Shown here: in pieces, positions 34,401 to 45,829 of the stretch
Layout of the letters: the number at the start of each line of letters is the position of its first letter
Numbering within the stretch: position 1 is the first letter of the stretch
Source of the DNA: Lepidodermella squamata
Taxonomy: Eukaryota > Gastrotricha
Reading direction: 5' to 3'
NCBI GenBank assembly: GCA_047495785.1
Contig: JBLDXI010000029.1
Span: forward strand, 744,001-808,000
Length of the DNA: 64,000 nucleotides
Program-made: the position numbers and the translations under genes
Notes under the pieces: model-generated
What the model was told of the DNA's origin: nothing
Database searches by the model: none
What the model saw: the letters and a program-made list of their open reading frames with translations, nothing else

Positions 34401-37400
34401 CTTCTAATTTTCAAAAATAGATTGCAATATTTTTATTCGACTGGAAATGTCAACAAAATTCTGATACTATCATCTCTTCATATTATAAACTTGAATATGC
34501 CAACAAATATATTTCCAATTTTTTCGGAAAATAGTGAAATTTCAAATTCCATAGAAAATTCGCCTGATTTTTAGCAATATTTAATAATTCTCAACATTTC
34601 GAAATTGGAATTATAATTGCCTGAGCTGCTATTAGAGCGCGAATGCGTTTATCGCTCATCGCCATTCTACCCATGGAATTTCCGTGCAATTCTCTATGAA
34701 TTTTTCCTAATAATGCCGAATAATGCCGAATAATGCCGCTAATTTCGAAAACCAGATCTCGAGGCTATTTGAATGCAGCGTTGCGAAATAGTTATGGTCA
34801 CTCCTGACGACGGCAACAAGCAATTCGGCTTATCTGACTTGGCTATTCGAAAATTAAAGCGAGGTACCTATAATTCATTTTTTTTTAGAAATTTCATGAT
34901 TCTAGATTTTAATTTGATATTGCATACTTGTAGGTATTTTCTCTAAATCATGAAAGATAATTTTCAATTCGAGTCGACAAAATGGATTATATCTCTCTCT
35001 CTCCTAGTGAAAATTCCAATTTTTTATTTCAGTATCCAAAATTGAGGCGGCTTCTTTCCTGATACAGAGATAAGGAATTCGGAAAACTTGAAATTTTCAA
35101 AATTACCAATTTTTCTTATTTTAGAAACAAATTTCAGTCCTCAAATGCCGAAAGCAATCAAGCGGTTGCCGATCGGAATTGAATCGAGCGGAAAATTTTC
35201 AAGTTACTCAAAGCTTCTTCAAGACAATATTGAAACGACTTTTCTTGTGCCTGTCTCATTTCTCAATATGTGATACCTGTATAAAAAATTGTTAAAATTG
35301 AAGAGTTTGAAAATAAATAAAATCTGAAGTCGAAAAAACGTTGATTTTTATTTTTTAAGTTTTGGGTTGAGAGAAGGAGAAAGTGAGCAGATGTGGTCGA
35401 TTGCGACACCATTGTTACGCAACCAATCTGAGCCATCACAGGCAAGAAACTAAATAGCCAAACTACCTAAATATCTCATGGTTGAATAGACAAAAAAGCT
35501 AAAGGGAACGTAGGAAGCATTATTAGCACTCTTGAGGCGATGGCTTTTTATTCGGATAAAAAGCTAAATGTTTTTCCTAGTGTTGGTTAGCACCAGTGCA
35601 GTCGTCGCAGGTAACTAATCAAATAAAATAAAAAATTAGCCTGCTGAATTGGAAACCCTCCCGCATAGTTCATACGTGTCTCAGGCAGTCGTCATCGCCA
35701 CTCCATCCCGGCTTTCACTGACATACATTTGGCGCCACACATGTCTTGTTCGCACCGGTGCAGTCTGAGCAGATGGCTAATTTATGATTGGAGACCATCA
35801 GATTTGTTATATAAACACCGTTGTCGGCAAACCTATTTTGCAGCCGTTTCCTTTCCATCCTTCCTTGCATGCACATATTCCACCCGGCCTGCATTCTTGG
35901 TTTGTACCAATGCAGCCCACGCACATGGCTAGCCAATACGAAACACGAAGAAAGAATCAGGCAGCTGTCTTGGAAACTTCAACCATTAGGTCTACCTATG
36001 TCGCACTCGGGAAAACCGATCCAACCCGACTTGCACTTACAATCCCCAGGCTCTTTGCAATATTGGTTAACACCGGTGCAGTCATCGCAGATAGCTAGTA
36101 AATGAGAAGAGAAAACGAGCGTGCTAAATTAGAAACCGGAATAGAACAGGAATTTGACAAACCTTGTTGGCACGTGGGAGGTCCAGTCCATCCTGCGATG
36201 CAGGTACACTGCCCAGGCGTCAGGCATTCTTGGGTATCACGATCGCAGTCGTCGCAGATAGCTGGCCCAACCGATACAAAATGAGTCTGCTAAATTGAGA
36301 ACCTCTTTAATCAGACAAACCTGTAAGGCAGTCGTCATCACCAGTCCATCCCGGCTCGCACATACATTTTCCATTCTTGCATACTCTGTGTGGACCATCG
36401 CAGTCCGTGCAGATAGCTAGCCAATGGGAAAAGAAAATCAGTTAGTTAAATGGGGAACTTAACGCTTCGGACATACGATCCAGACACTCGGGAGGTCCAG
36501 TCCATCCCGTCTTGCACGTACATTGACCAGGCGTCAGGCATTCCTGGGTCCCACCGGTGCAGTCGTCGCAGATGGCTACAGTGGAAACAGTGACGCGGGT
36601 GACGTGGGAACATCGTGAACATACCCTGAGTGCAGTATTTGCTTTCCCAGCCATCCTTGCATGAACATTGTCCAGGCATCTTGCATTCTTGGTTCTCGCG
36701 ATAACAGTCCAGGCACATTGCTAGCCGATACGCGAAGGAAAAATCAGTCAGCAGCCTGGGGAACAACTCACACAGGACATACCTTCTAGGCAGTTGTCAC
36801 CTGTCCATCCCGTCTTGCAAGTACAAACGTTTGGCTCCAGGCATTCCTGATTCACTCCGGTGCAATCAGTGCAGATGGCTAGTCAAAGCGAAGAATGTCG
36901 TAGTAGATAAAATCAGGCAAGTTGCAATGGTACAGCGGCATACCTATTGTGCAGCCCTCTCCTTCCCAGCCTTCCTTGCACGTACATTTTCCAGTCTCTT
37001 TGCATTGTTGGTTCGCACCAGTGCAGGCCACACAATCAGCTGGTCAACGTGAGGAAACAATCAGTCAGCGGACATTTGAACACCGTAATTCATCATACGT
37101 GTTAAGCACGCGGGAAATCCAGTCCATCCCGTCTTGCACGTACATTGTTCAGGCGCTAGGCATTCTTGGTTCGCTCCAGTGCAGCCCGAGCAGAGAGCTT
37201 GTCAGTGCAAAGGGTAAAAGGGTCTGCAGAATTGGAAACCTCACGTCGGACAAACCTGTTAGACAGTCGTTTTCGCCAATCCATCCTGGCTCGCATGTAC
37301 ATTTTCCAGGCTTCTTGCATTCTTTGTGTGCACCCTCGCAGTCCGTGCAGAGGGCTAGTCAAAGCGAAAATAAAATCAGTTTGATGAATCGGAAAACGTA

Positions 37401-40400
37401 AAGCATCATGCCAACCTATGTCGCACGCGGGAGGAGGGGCCCAGCCTGTCTTGCACACACAATCCCAAGGATTCCTGCAAAGCTGGTTCACACCGGTGCA
37501 GTCGTCGCAGATAGCTAGAAAGAATTGAAGAAAAACTAAGTCTGCTGACTCCAAGAATCGGACATACGTTCTAAACACTTGGGCGGTCCAGTCCATCCCG
37601 TCTTGCACGTACATTGACTAGGCGTCAGGCATTCCTGGGTACCACCGGTGCAGTCGTCGCAGATGGCTAGTTAATAAGTGGAAACAGTCACGCAGGCAGT
37701 GTTGTGAGTAGCGGACGGATGAGAGGGTTTACACCCTCTTCGCGAAAAGTTGCGCCTCCAAAAAAAGTAAACTATTCCCCCCTGATCCAAACTTAATCAT
37801 AAGAGGAAAGTAGCTTTGCTCGGTAGAATTCAATCTTTAGCCGAAGTATCCGTCATGAGGCCCAGAGAATTGCTTATTCTCTTGCATTTACCCAATTTTC
37901 CCTCACTGCGCTCGCTCAGTCTGCTTAGGCATTCTTTGAGATCTGAGCATGCTCGATTTCGTTGAGGACAGAGCTTCTCTTGGCAACTTCGAAATCAAAC
38001 TTATTTCCCAGGCTGCAACCCCTAGCCATTTTTGCATTTTTCAGTGTGGGAAAAGATGCTATAAACTTCCTTCACTGCACGTATGTGACGTGAGAACATC
38101 GTGAACATACCCTGAGTGCAGTATTTGCTTTCCCAGCCATCCTTGCATGAACATTGTCCAGGCATCTTGCATTCTTGGTTCTCGCGATAACAGTCCAGGC
38201 ACATTGCTAGCCGATACGCGAAGGAAAAATCAGTCAGCAGCCTGGGGAACAACTCACACAGGACATACCTTCTAGGCAGTTGTCACCTGTCCATCCCGTC
38301 TTGCAAGTACAAACGTTTGGCTCCAGGCATTCCTGATTCACTCCGGTGCAATCAGTGCAGATGGCTGATAAAAGGGGAAGAATCAAGAGTCAAGGCGAAG
38401 GCAGGTTACGATACAAACTCCGGCGGCATACCTTTAAGACAGCCTTCTCCTTCCCAGCCTTCCTTGCACGTGCATGTTTCGGGCTGCAAGCATTCTTGGT
38501 TCTCGCCATAGCAATCCGAGCACAAGGCTAAACGAATTGCATTGAAATAAGATCAGTCTGCTGACTTGGGCGCCTCACGCATCGAACATCGAACATACCT
38601 GTTAGGCATCCGGGAGGATCAGTCCATCCATCCGTGCACGAACATACCCCGGGCTCCCGGCATTCGTTGTTCGCACCAGTGCAGTCAGAGCAGACGGCTG
38701 AAAATGAGTGGAAACAATCAGGCAGGGTAAGTTAGGAACATTCGGCAGCTAACCTTTGGTGCAGCCCTCTCCTTCCCAGCCATCCTTGCACGTACATCTT
38801 CCCGGCACCTTGCATTCTTGGTTCACACCAGTACAGCTCGCGCAGATTGCTGTAATTCATAATCCAGTCTCACGCACCAATCGCTTGATAGTTCGCCAAA
38901 TTACCTGTCGTACACTTCGGTGGTCCACTCCATCCTTTCATGCATGAACAGAAGTCTCCAGGTGAATTACAAACAGCGTTTGGATAACACGGTTCATTCG
39001 AACATTTTGCTGTTTAGCCATTAAGATTCGCGGATTTTTCAAATGCTGCGTAAGTAACTTACGCGTAGTACAGTCGGATCCTTTCCATGTCGGTGTACAA
39101 GAGCAATTGTTGTAAGCCACGCATGTACCGCCATTCGCACACTTTTGACTGCACGAAACTAAAAATCGATTAATTGAAATATTCAAACTTTTAAACTATT
39201 TCCATCGGTTTAAAAATCTAAGAAATTCACTCACAAGTTAAGCAGTCGATCGACGAGTTGAAGTTGTTCCCAGTGATGCTTCCGTCTGGGCACGACGTGC
39301 CAATAAGCTGGCATTTAACGACTCCAAACGAAGTTGCATGCAAGCATTGTATGTGGGGCTAAACAACGAAAAAGGTCAATATCCAACCGCAATATTAAAA
39401 TTTCCAATATTAACCTGAGAAGCCAAACAATCAGCATAATTTCCAGCAAAATCGGTCTTGGCCTTAAACGTGGCAACCTAATGAATGAAAATGAATACTT
39501 ATAATACAGTGAAAGTTGTCTAAACCGGACTCGGGTCGCGCCAGTCGAAATGGTCCGGTTTAGAAATGGGAAATATGAGGGAAATATAACGTAAACCCTA
39601 GGATTTTTCACATTTTACGAACTTCAAAGCCATTTAAGCTATACCTTTTCATATAAATAATTGAACTACATAGACTCAAGATGCTAGATCCGGGATGATT
39701 GGCCGATTAAAAATTAAAAATTTGTTTCGAGGTGTCTCATGACAGGCAGGTGCCTGCTTTCCCCCCAAATCCCCTACAAAATTGGCCTTTTTTATGCGTA
39801 AACCGGACTCAGACCCCAAAATTCGTCCGGGTTATACCACCAGTCCGGTTTATAGAGAGTCCGGTTTAGACAGTAAAATTATAATGTAAAATAGTAAAAT
39901 AAAGTCCACACTTTTGGATCGAGCCACCCGCAAACGTCCGGTTAGAGAAAGTCCGGTTTAGACCGGTCCGGTTTAGACAACTTTCACTGTATATTGTAAC
40001 TTGATACAAATTCTCAATTTTCGAAGTTCTGTTCATGCAATTGTCATAATCTTCTTACCAGCGTTAGTCCGGCTTTGCTGCATGAACCTCGACACGTGTT
40101 CCCTGTGGCCGAAGAGCAAAGAGCAGCAGGCTGGTAGAATAATTTCCAAAATTATAAAACTAAGTCATCAATGATGTGCTAAACTCACGCCAGGTGTGCA
40201 ATGGGCCTTGTCCAAGTAACTGGCAGGGCTGAATTCCTAGAAGATCGAAACTCTTATGGGTGAATCCACGAGTGACGTACAGAGAAAAATCCACCACCTC
40301 GAGATGCTATAAGCGAGCTAGCGTCGGAATAGGTGATTCAGCACCCATAAATTTATATGGAAAGAGGAAGATTTTTTGCGTCCTTGCCAACAAAATCTAA

Positions 40401-43400
40401 GCTGGAGACTAAACGGGCGTGACTTGATCGACGATACAAAGTCGCGTGACAGACAGAGAAAAAAAATCCAGCAATTTTGGGTTCGATTTTGCAAATTAGA
40501 TTTCCTCTGAATTAAAGCGGTTGTAGGCTTCATTTTTCATCCCATAATTCGCGTATAACGTCTAGTTTGTTTTCCGGTAAAAAATAAGGGCTAATCATGC
40601 ATACTTTAATAGTGATGCCCGAAAAACGCCGTGACGTACAGAGAAGTCCTAACGTGACGTACAGAGGACCATTTTTTAGATGTTACCTATCGTCGTAGCT
40701 TGCTCATATATCATCATCCGGGTATTTTTCGACGTTATTTGACAGCAGCTAACTTGTTGGCATATAATTCTGTGCTTGGTTTTGCACTTAAGCATGCAAG
40801 TTTCATTGGTCTAATTTTAGGCACTCGCGAGACTTTAAAAAATTAAGGAATCACGGTTTTTTCAATTTTACAGATAACCTAGTAAACTTTTTTGAGTTAA
40901 AACATCGTTTATAATGATTCTTAATGTTTCCGACCCTCTAGAAGCTCCGTAGGTGCTACAATTATCGAATTTCATATTTTCACCTGCTGCAGCTTAGGCT
41001 AAAAAATACTGTTCATCAGCTTCGCGACAGAATTAAACGCCTCAGGAGCACCGAACGGATCGAAAACATCGACAAATGTATAGAACACAGTAAAATAAGC
41101 AAGAAAACACTCATCCCATGGTTTAGGATCCTATTTGGGAGGTATACTAGGCTGACGGAAAAGACTAAGATTTGACCATTTAGCACAAAATCTGGATAGG
41201 CTCATAATTAGGCTTCAAGCATTAGTTGGAACATCAAAAACGTTTCTATTAGTTAACTCTATGCCACTTGCCATTCAAACAACCATTTCCAGCCATTGGG
41301 ATGGTTTTTAAGAATTCAGGTGAACAGAAACGTTCCGTTGATAACCATTTCTCTGTACGTCACGATGAGAAAATCCTCTGTACGTCACGCACTTTTCTCA
41401 TCTCTGGGAGTTTTCTGCAGGCAGCCAAGTATCAAAAAATGTTAATGAGGGTTCCGGGGAAGAGAATAAAATGTTTTGGGCTGATTGGACCCGGTTCCAC
41501 GGATTGGCGATGAAATTTCATTTTTTTCGTGACGTACAGAGAAACTTGACCTAATTTGACATTACATGGTGTCATTGCGTAATGAAACATCATACAAGGT
41601 CGCGGGTACCTGCAAAACACTCGTCTTATATAGGCGGAAATAGTTACCCAGCCGTTGAAAGCTTGAAACACGAATAAGAATAAGGGCAAAAAACATGAAA
41701 AATTGACCCAAATTGGCTTCTTATACTGAGTTACGTAACAGAGTGTCAAAGGTGTGAAAATCGGGTGATTTAGAGAAAATATTGCCAAAAAATGAAAGTT
41801 CAGATCACCAGCTTTCTAAAAATATATAATATGTGAGGCATATGCCAATTTTATTTTTGAGCTCCCCAGTTGACAAGATCGTGGATTCACCCTTATTTTG
41901 AAAACCAATTCACTCCTAAAGTCTACCTGTGTCGCTGACAGACGGCTGCAAGGTGTAGATTGGCAGCCGAGGAAAGATAGATCGCTAGCCTGGAAACAGC
42001 GGTAGTGCGTCTTGAAATCGTTTTCATTTCTGACAACTGAAAATCAAAGAAAAAGAAAAGTTAATGCTCGAGAGGAATGATATACGGTATCGCAACTCAC
42101 TGTACTGCTCTCTCATACAGGTTTGCATCGTTGGGACCGTGCGAACGAATGTCTGTGGGAATAAGAAACTTCATTTTTCAAGCCGAACCTTGCTTCTTTG
42201 AATCTACAGGAAAAGCTCGAAAATCTTGAGTGTGAGAGTGAGCTCAAATTTATTGATTGAGATTTCAAACATTCTAGGCCCATGGAAATTCAAGTGAGAG
42301 AAATTCGAGATTTATACAAGTTGGGAGTTCGGAAGTCGAAAGACAAATGCTTAGAATCAGTTTTTGGATTTTATGAATGGGGGTTCTACGTGCAGCTAGT
42401 TACGGTTTACTCCAAAAGATTCAGCTAAATTTTGTTAAAACCTGCATTAATGCGCTGCAGCCCACGATTTGGAGTAATTTGAAGTAATTTCAGTCATTCA
42501 TTTGAAATTTGAATAGGATTTTTCCTTCTAATGATTCCTTCCTATAAAATTGCTCGTATCCCAAGTTCCTAAGCGCTATAATGATTCGGCTGAGAGACAA
42601 ATTATTTCCGCATTTTTCGGAAATCAGATTGTGCGCCATTTCTTAATTTTAATTTTATCCAAATGTGACCGAAAGCTGTGAAGAACTGAACATTTACAAT
42701 GCCTATGCATATGCAAATGGGCGAGTCTAGAATTGCCCGCTAATTTTTCAACATCGGCCATAACTGTTTTCGATTGCCAAAATTCAGGTAAAAATCGTAA
42801 AATCGCCGAATTTCGCCAATAAATCGTGGATCACCTTACACACCTTCTTAGCAAAAATCATCAGTTTCTAAATAAGGACTGATTTTTCATCCACGAAAAA
42901 CATGGTGTTGTCCAAAATTAGGTATAAGGTATAATGACTGAGAATTTTGAATTTTCAAAATGATAATCTCTGGGAAAATGATTACCAATTTAGGTTGACA
43001 CGGAATTCTATCTCAATTTTTGAATATCTAGCCACGTTTCTTACTTCAGATTACGCCACATAATTCCGACGGCGCATGAAAAAAATATAATTTATTGCGC
43101 AACAGAATTTTAATTTGTTCAATAAAAAACTAAATTGTTGCAATTCTCGCCCACTCAGCAACCCTGATGGCTATCAACGTATTTTTGATATCGTTCGACT
43201 CCCAAGTCATTGATCTTGAAAGCGGCATCAAAATCTCACGATGTCGAAAAACGTTGCCATTACGCAATTTTCATTTATTTTAGGTCAATTCTAATCGGTG
43301 GTTAATAATTTCAAGTTTTAATTCAGTTTGAAATTAAAATGAGTTCATACCGTAACGGGTCCTAACTTTGGACAAAACACCTTTTTTAATTTTAAAAAAT

Positions 43401-45752
43401 TCGGTTTTCGTCTAAAAAAATGGAAAAAAATATCCAAACCTCCGCCCAAGGAAGCTGCGTGGACAGGTGAAGTTTGGAAAATTTAGAAGCTCACCTTGAT
43501 TTTTAAAAAATTGGTAAAGAAACCTCTAAATTTGGACACTCGTTCCCAAATTTGGACACTTCATTTGCATATGCTAATTCGACCTTACACACATTTTATT
43601 TCTTGTTGCGCAATTTTTCTCGTGTTTTTAAAGGCGACTTTTGTAGCCGCGCGCTTGAGACTAAAATAATGCTACCGATAGGATTCACTCATCGTCAGAT
43701 TTAATGCAGATGTACGCAATACCAATTATACACCAGGATCTTAATACCGTTAATGAACCATGAATCTTCTCGAAACTATGATAAACCAGGTGAAAATGTC
43801 TCTGAAGCACCGAGTCTCATTTAGAAAGTAGACGGAGGGATATCAGTTTGAGGTTAAACCATGGGTTGAGGTTTGAATGAGTCGTGGAGTTTCTTTATCG
43901 CTGAACTATTGACATTTTTTACCGAAAGTGAACTGTCATTTGTCCCATGGTACGTGCTGTTCACCTGTTTAATTAAAGCTGGCGCCGTCGGATTTGTATT
44001 CGGATACATTATTATTCCCTATGCTCTCTAGCCAAAATCATGAAAGCATAGCCTAGGCCGGGAGTCATTAAGCTAATTCCAAGGTTCTATCAATGCGATG
44101 CCATTCTTTTCAAAAACTGACAAAAAGCATACATAGAGTTTGCATATGCAAGATGCAAGATAAAAATATCATTAAAAGTGTCCAAATTTAGAGGCTAAAT
44201 TCAAAGTCACCTGTATCAAAATTGGCTTGTCCTTCTGCCGAGATTTTTTTACAGAATTTAGTTTAGGTAAATCCCTATGTGCAAGAAAAATTTCAGCCCC
44301 AACCGTTCACAGGTGAGCATTTGGCAAGGGGGGTCCCAAAACACCTTTCTGAGTGATCGAGCTTCGGCGATTTTTCGCAAATCGAGAGTACATGAAAGTA
44401 TTGGCAAATTTGGTACCGTTGGAAAGCCCACGAGGGGAGCTTTTTTTCAGTGAAATTTCTAAACTTTTATCAGTTATGCACAAATTGATATTTGGGGCTA
44501 AAGCTCAAAGTGTCCAAATTTGGGGTGTCCAAATTTAGGGCGCGTTACGGTATTTATAGCAAAATTTGTATTTTCAGAATCAAATTAAAAAAATCCCGTG
44601 GGGTGACTACAACTCCAGGGTGTCCAAATGGCATATCTTCACGCTGGGAAATCGTATGAATTCGGTGGAAACGGATAAATGACCAGTGTCTCGTCGGCTG
44701 GGTGATGAGGACTGTCACCAAAATTTACTTGAGTGTCATCAAATTCGATTTTGCCCGAAGTATCACCTATGACCCAACTGAATAAATTTCTAGGTAGATC
44801 TCATCGCGCTGATGAATTTTTTCTTTGAGAGCGGCTTCCTAGCTATCACCGTTCTCGAGATAACCGCCCAGGTATGACACCTGGTAAGGTCACGTGACCA
44901 ACTTGACACTGGAATATCTCCGTAACCGTAAGTCATAAAAATATGGATTTTTCGAATTCTTTCGAATCCTTAATTCTTTCTCTATCGAAATAGCGCGTGT
45001 CAATAGGGAAATAAAATATTGTACAAAACATTCTGGTCTTTAATTATAATGGATAACGACGGCTGGTAGACTCACCCACTGGGAATTAGGGCAGGGCCCA
45101 TAGGCCGGTATGCATAGCCGGGCGCCTCTTAAATCGCATAGATTGGCAGGTCGTGTCTATAACAAAAAAATATCACATTATTCGTGACTCGAATTTTCAC
45201 GCGGCGAAATAAACAGACCATGAAACTTTTAATGTCGACTCTGCATTCGTCGTACTTTGTCCTGAACAAGTTGCCAATGTACTCACTTATCTGGCGACAA
45301 AAACGCAAAATTATCCACATATGAAAAATGATGAAAACTTACTAGAACTTCGTCAGCCGAGCAGTCCAAGTTCCTTGGAATGCACCTCATGCTGTTAAGG
45401 TTGAAATTGAAACAGCTTCGAGCGGACTGTAATAGGAAATTAAAATAGCAAGCGATGATCTGAGATGAACAAAATCTTACTCCTGAGGTGCAGCCACTGA
45501 GTGTACTCAAAGCAAGTCCGAGCTAAAAAAGATTGAGCGAGGGACATTTTGATAAGTATTAGCGATGCCCGATTGTTAATTTAAATTCACCTGAACTTCT
45601 TCCAAATAATCGCAACTTGTCTTACAGTCAGAGAAGGTGTCATTTGATCGGAAGAAGCAGCGCTTGTAGGTTTGCTGCGAGTAGGTGAACGATATTGATG
45701 ATGACAAAATCACCGTCAAATAAAATATCATTGAAAAATTCGGCCGAAGCAT
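31437..45752 (-). CDS. Large secreted cysteine-rich multi-EGF protein with C-terminal AbfB-like beta-trefoil (~35 exons)
   Basis: The ATG at 45752 opens a signal peptide (MIFYLTVILSSSISFTYS). Exons 1-11 (45752-45591, 45522-45481, 45426-45343, 45290-45201, 45156-45076, 42152-42101, 42036-41927, 40236-40189, 40130-40059, 39477-39415, 39358-39235) encode a Cys-rich region I do not recognise. Exons 12-30 (39158-39063 down to 35928-35833) each encode one ~32-residue EGF-like repeat, C-xx-C..G.N.EC..P..C.CK.GW....C. They are 96-105 nt long with phase 1-1 boundaries and introns mostly of 50-70 nt. Then come three damaged EGF exons (35776-35676, a split one, 32183-32090) and one intact (31959-31864). 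The last exon region (31814-31437) starts EGF-like and, in another frame, ends with SFKS...DATF...YEAVNYSGYFI, like an AbfB beta-trefoil half. A 63-nt intron or a frameshift must join these. Role unknown; an extracellular matrix or binding protein is likely. Confidence 0.7.
32090..32183 (-). pseudogene. Frameshifted EGF exon in the multi-EGF gene
   Basis: The exon has a good acceptor and GTATGT donor and starts AICSDC, with later NNECP and CSCK. Its length of 94 nt breaks the multiple-of-three rule kept by the intact EGF exons, and the CK.GW segment is out of frame after the CSCK codons. A small deletion is the simplest explanation. Including it would shift the downstream frame. Confidence 0.7.
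32805..33095. mobile_element. Nested MITE, 291 bp
   Basis: The ends CGGGCGTGCGTGGGTGACAC and, reverse-complemented, CGGGCGAGCGTGGGTGACAC continue into a shared CCTGTAGGT.TATACGCGC for about 40 nt. The interior repeats CGCCCAAC words and TTAAAATTAACGC. It is nested in the hAT-like insert. Target duplication is unclear. Confidence 0.65.
34773..35273 (+). CDS. Possible small two-exon protein inside the hAT-like insert
   Basis: An ATG at 34773 begins MQRCEIVMVTPDDGNKQFGL. A G|GTACCT donor follows at 34863/34864, and a TTATTTTAG acceptor at 35124 joins in phase to a second exon (35125-35273) containing PQMPKAIKRLPIGIESSGKF and ending at TGA, 79 residues in all. An AATAAA follows at about 35312. 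I recognise no family. It could be a captured gene fragment carried by the transposon, or chance. Confidence 0.3.
35676..35776 (-). pseudogene. EGF exon with in-frame stop and wrong length
   Basis: The exon begins AICSDCTGANKTCVAPNVCQ and then has TGA (35717-35715) at the codon that is a cysteine (TGC) in the sister repeats. After it the EGF pattern resumes (KPGWSGDDDC). Its length of 101 nt is also incompatible with phase 1-1 splicing. If included, translation of the large EGF protein ends here. Confidence 0.75.
36602..36881 (-). repeat. 280-nt duplicated block, copy 1 (two EGF exons plus introns)
   Basis: This block covers EGF exons 36878-36783 and 36720-36625 with the intron between and flanking intron. 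It is essentially identical, introns included, to 38088-38367 (one difference seen near the outer end). Other EGF exons of the gene differ substantially from each other. Confidence 0.85.
37697..38087. repeat. ~390-nt insertion in an EGF-gene intron
   Basis: The equivalent intron beside the 36602-36881 copy is only ~50 nt and reads GTGGAAACAGTGACGCG then TGACGTG. Here the same two halves are separated by ~390 nt of unrelated sequence. No terminal inverted repeat was recognised, so the type of insert is unknown. Confidence 0.5.
38088..38367 (-). repeat. 280-nt duplicated block, copy 2 (two EGF exons plus introns)
   Basis: This copy covers EGF exons 38364-38269 and 38206-38111 and is nearly identical to 36602-36881, including the intron. 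This indicates a very recent duplication, gene conversion or an assembly artefact. Confidence 0.85.
39507..39989. mobile_element. TA-flanked MITE, 483 bp (pogo-like)
   Basis: Perfect terminal inverted repeats of at least 20 nt (CAGTGAAAGTTGTCTAAACC and its reverse complement) are flanked by TA on both sides. The inside repeats TCCGGTTTA words several times. CAGT termini plus a TA target site are typical of pogo/Tc1-mariner MITEs. It sits in an intron of the EGF gene and has no coding capacity. Confidence 0.85.
40258..41892. mobile_element. 1.6-kb inverted-repeat element with repeated GTGACGTACAGAG motif
   Basis: The ends GGGTGAATCCACGA and TCGTGGATTCACCC are inverted and flanked by TTAT on both sides (40254-40257 and 41893-41896). 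The 13-nt word GTGACGTACAGAG occurs at least six times in both orientations (near 40271, 40630, 40652, 41353, 41379, 41527), plus a degenerate copy near 40446. It lies in an EGF-gene intron. No transposase frame is seen and the superfamily is undetermined. Confidence 0.75.
43350..44550. mobile_element. 1.2-kb TA-flanked inverted-repeat element
   Basis: The ends CCGTAACGGGTCCTAACTTT and, reverse-complemented, CCGTAACGCGCCCTAAATTT are flanked by TA. Words of the form GTCCAAATTT/AAATTTGGAC recur near both ends. It lies in the longest intron of the EGF gene. A short open frame at 44353-44538 has no family resemblance. Confidence 0.75.
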
Positions 45753-45829
45753 GTCTAAAATATCGGAAAAATGGAGGGTGGTGTTTACCACAAGTTTTTT
45801 GCAAATTGACATCGAAAGAGTAAAAATTG

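Larger units (their letters stand above)
32308..35582. mobile_element. hAT-like non-autonomous transposon (3.3 kb) splitting an EGF exon
   Basis: Terminal inverted repeats CACTAGGAAAAATGTTTAGC (32308 on) and CACTAGGAAAAACATTTAGC (reverse complement ending at 35582) bound a 3275-bp insert. The interrupted EGF exon lies in two parts: 35614-35583 (TCDDCTGANQ) and 32307-32233 (NQECKEPGKCTCKDGW...CTK). An imperfect 8-nt duplication (TTGGTTGT at 32297-32304, TTGGTTAG at 35583-35590) and repeated GATAAAAAGC words near the ends fit a hAT-type element. No transposase frame is visible. A second inverted-repeat element and a small spliced ORF lie inside it. Confidence 0.7.

Noticed and set aside
35833-39158. 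Naming the EGF gene as Notch, Delta or tenascin
   Set aside because: The repeats lack the six-cysteine spacing details and companion domains (LNR, DSL, FN3) required for those names.
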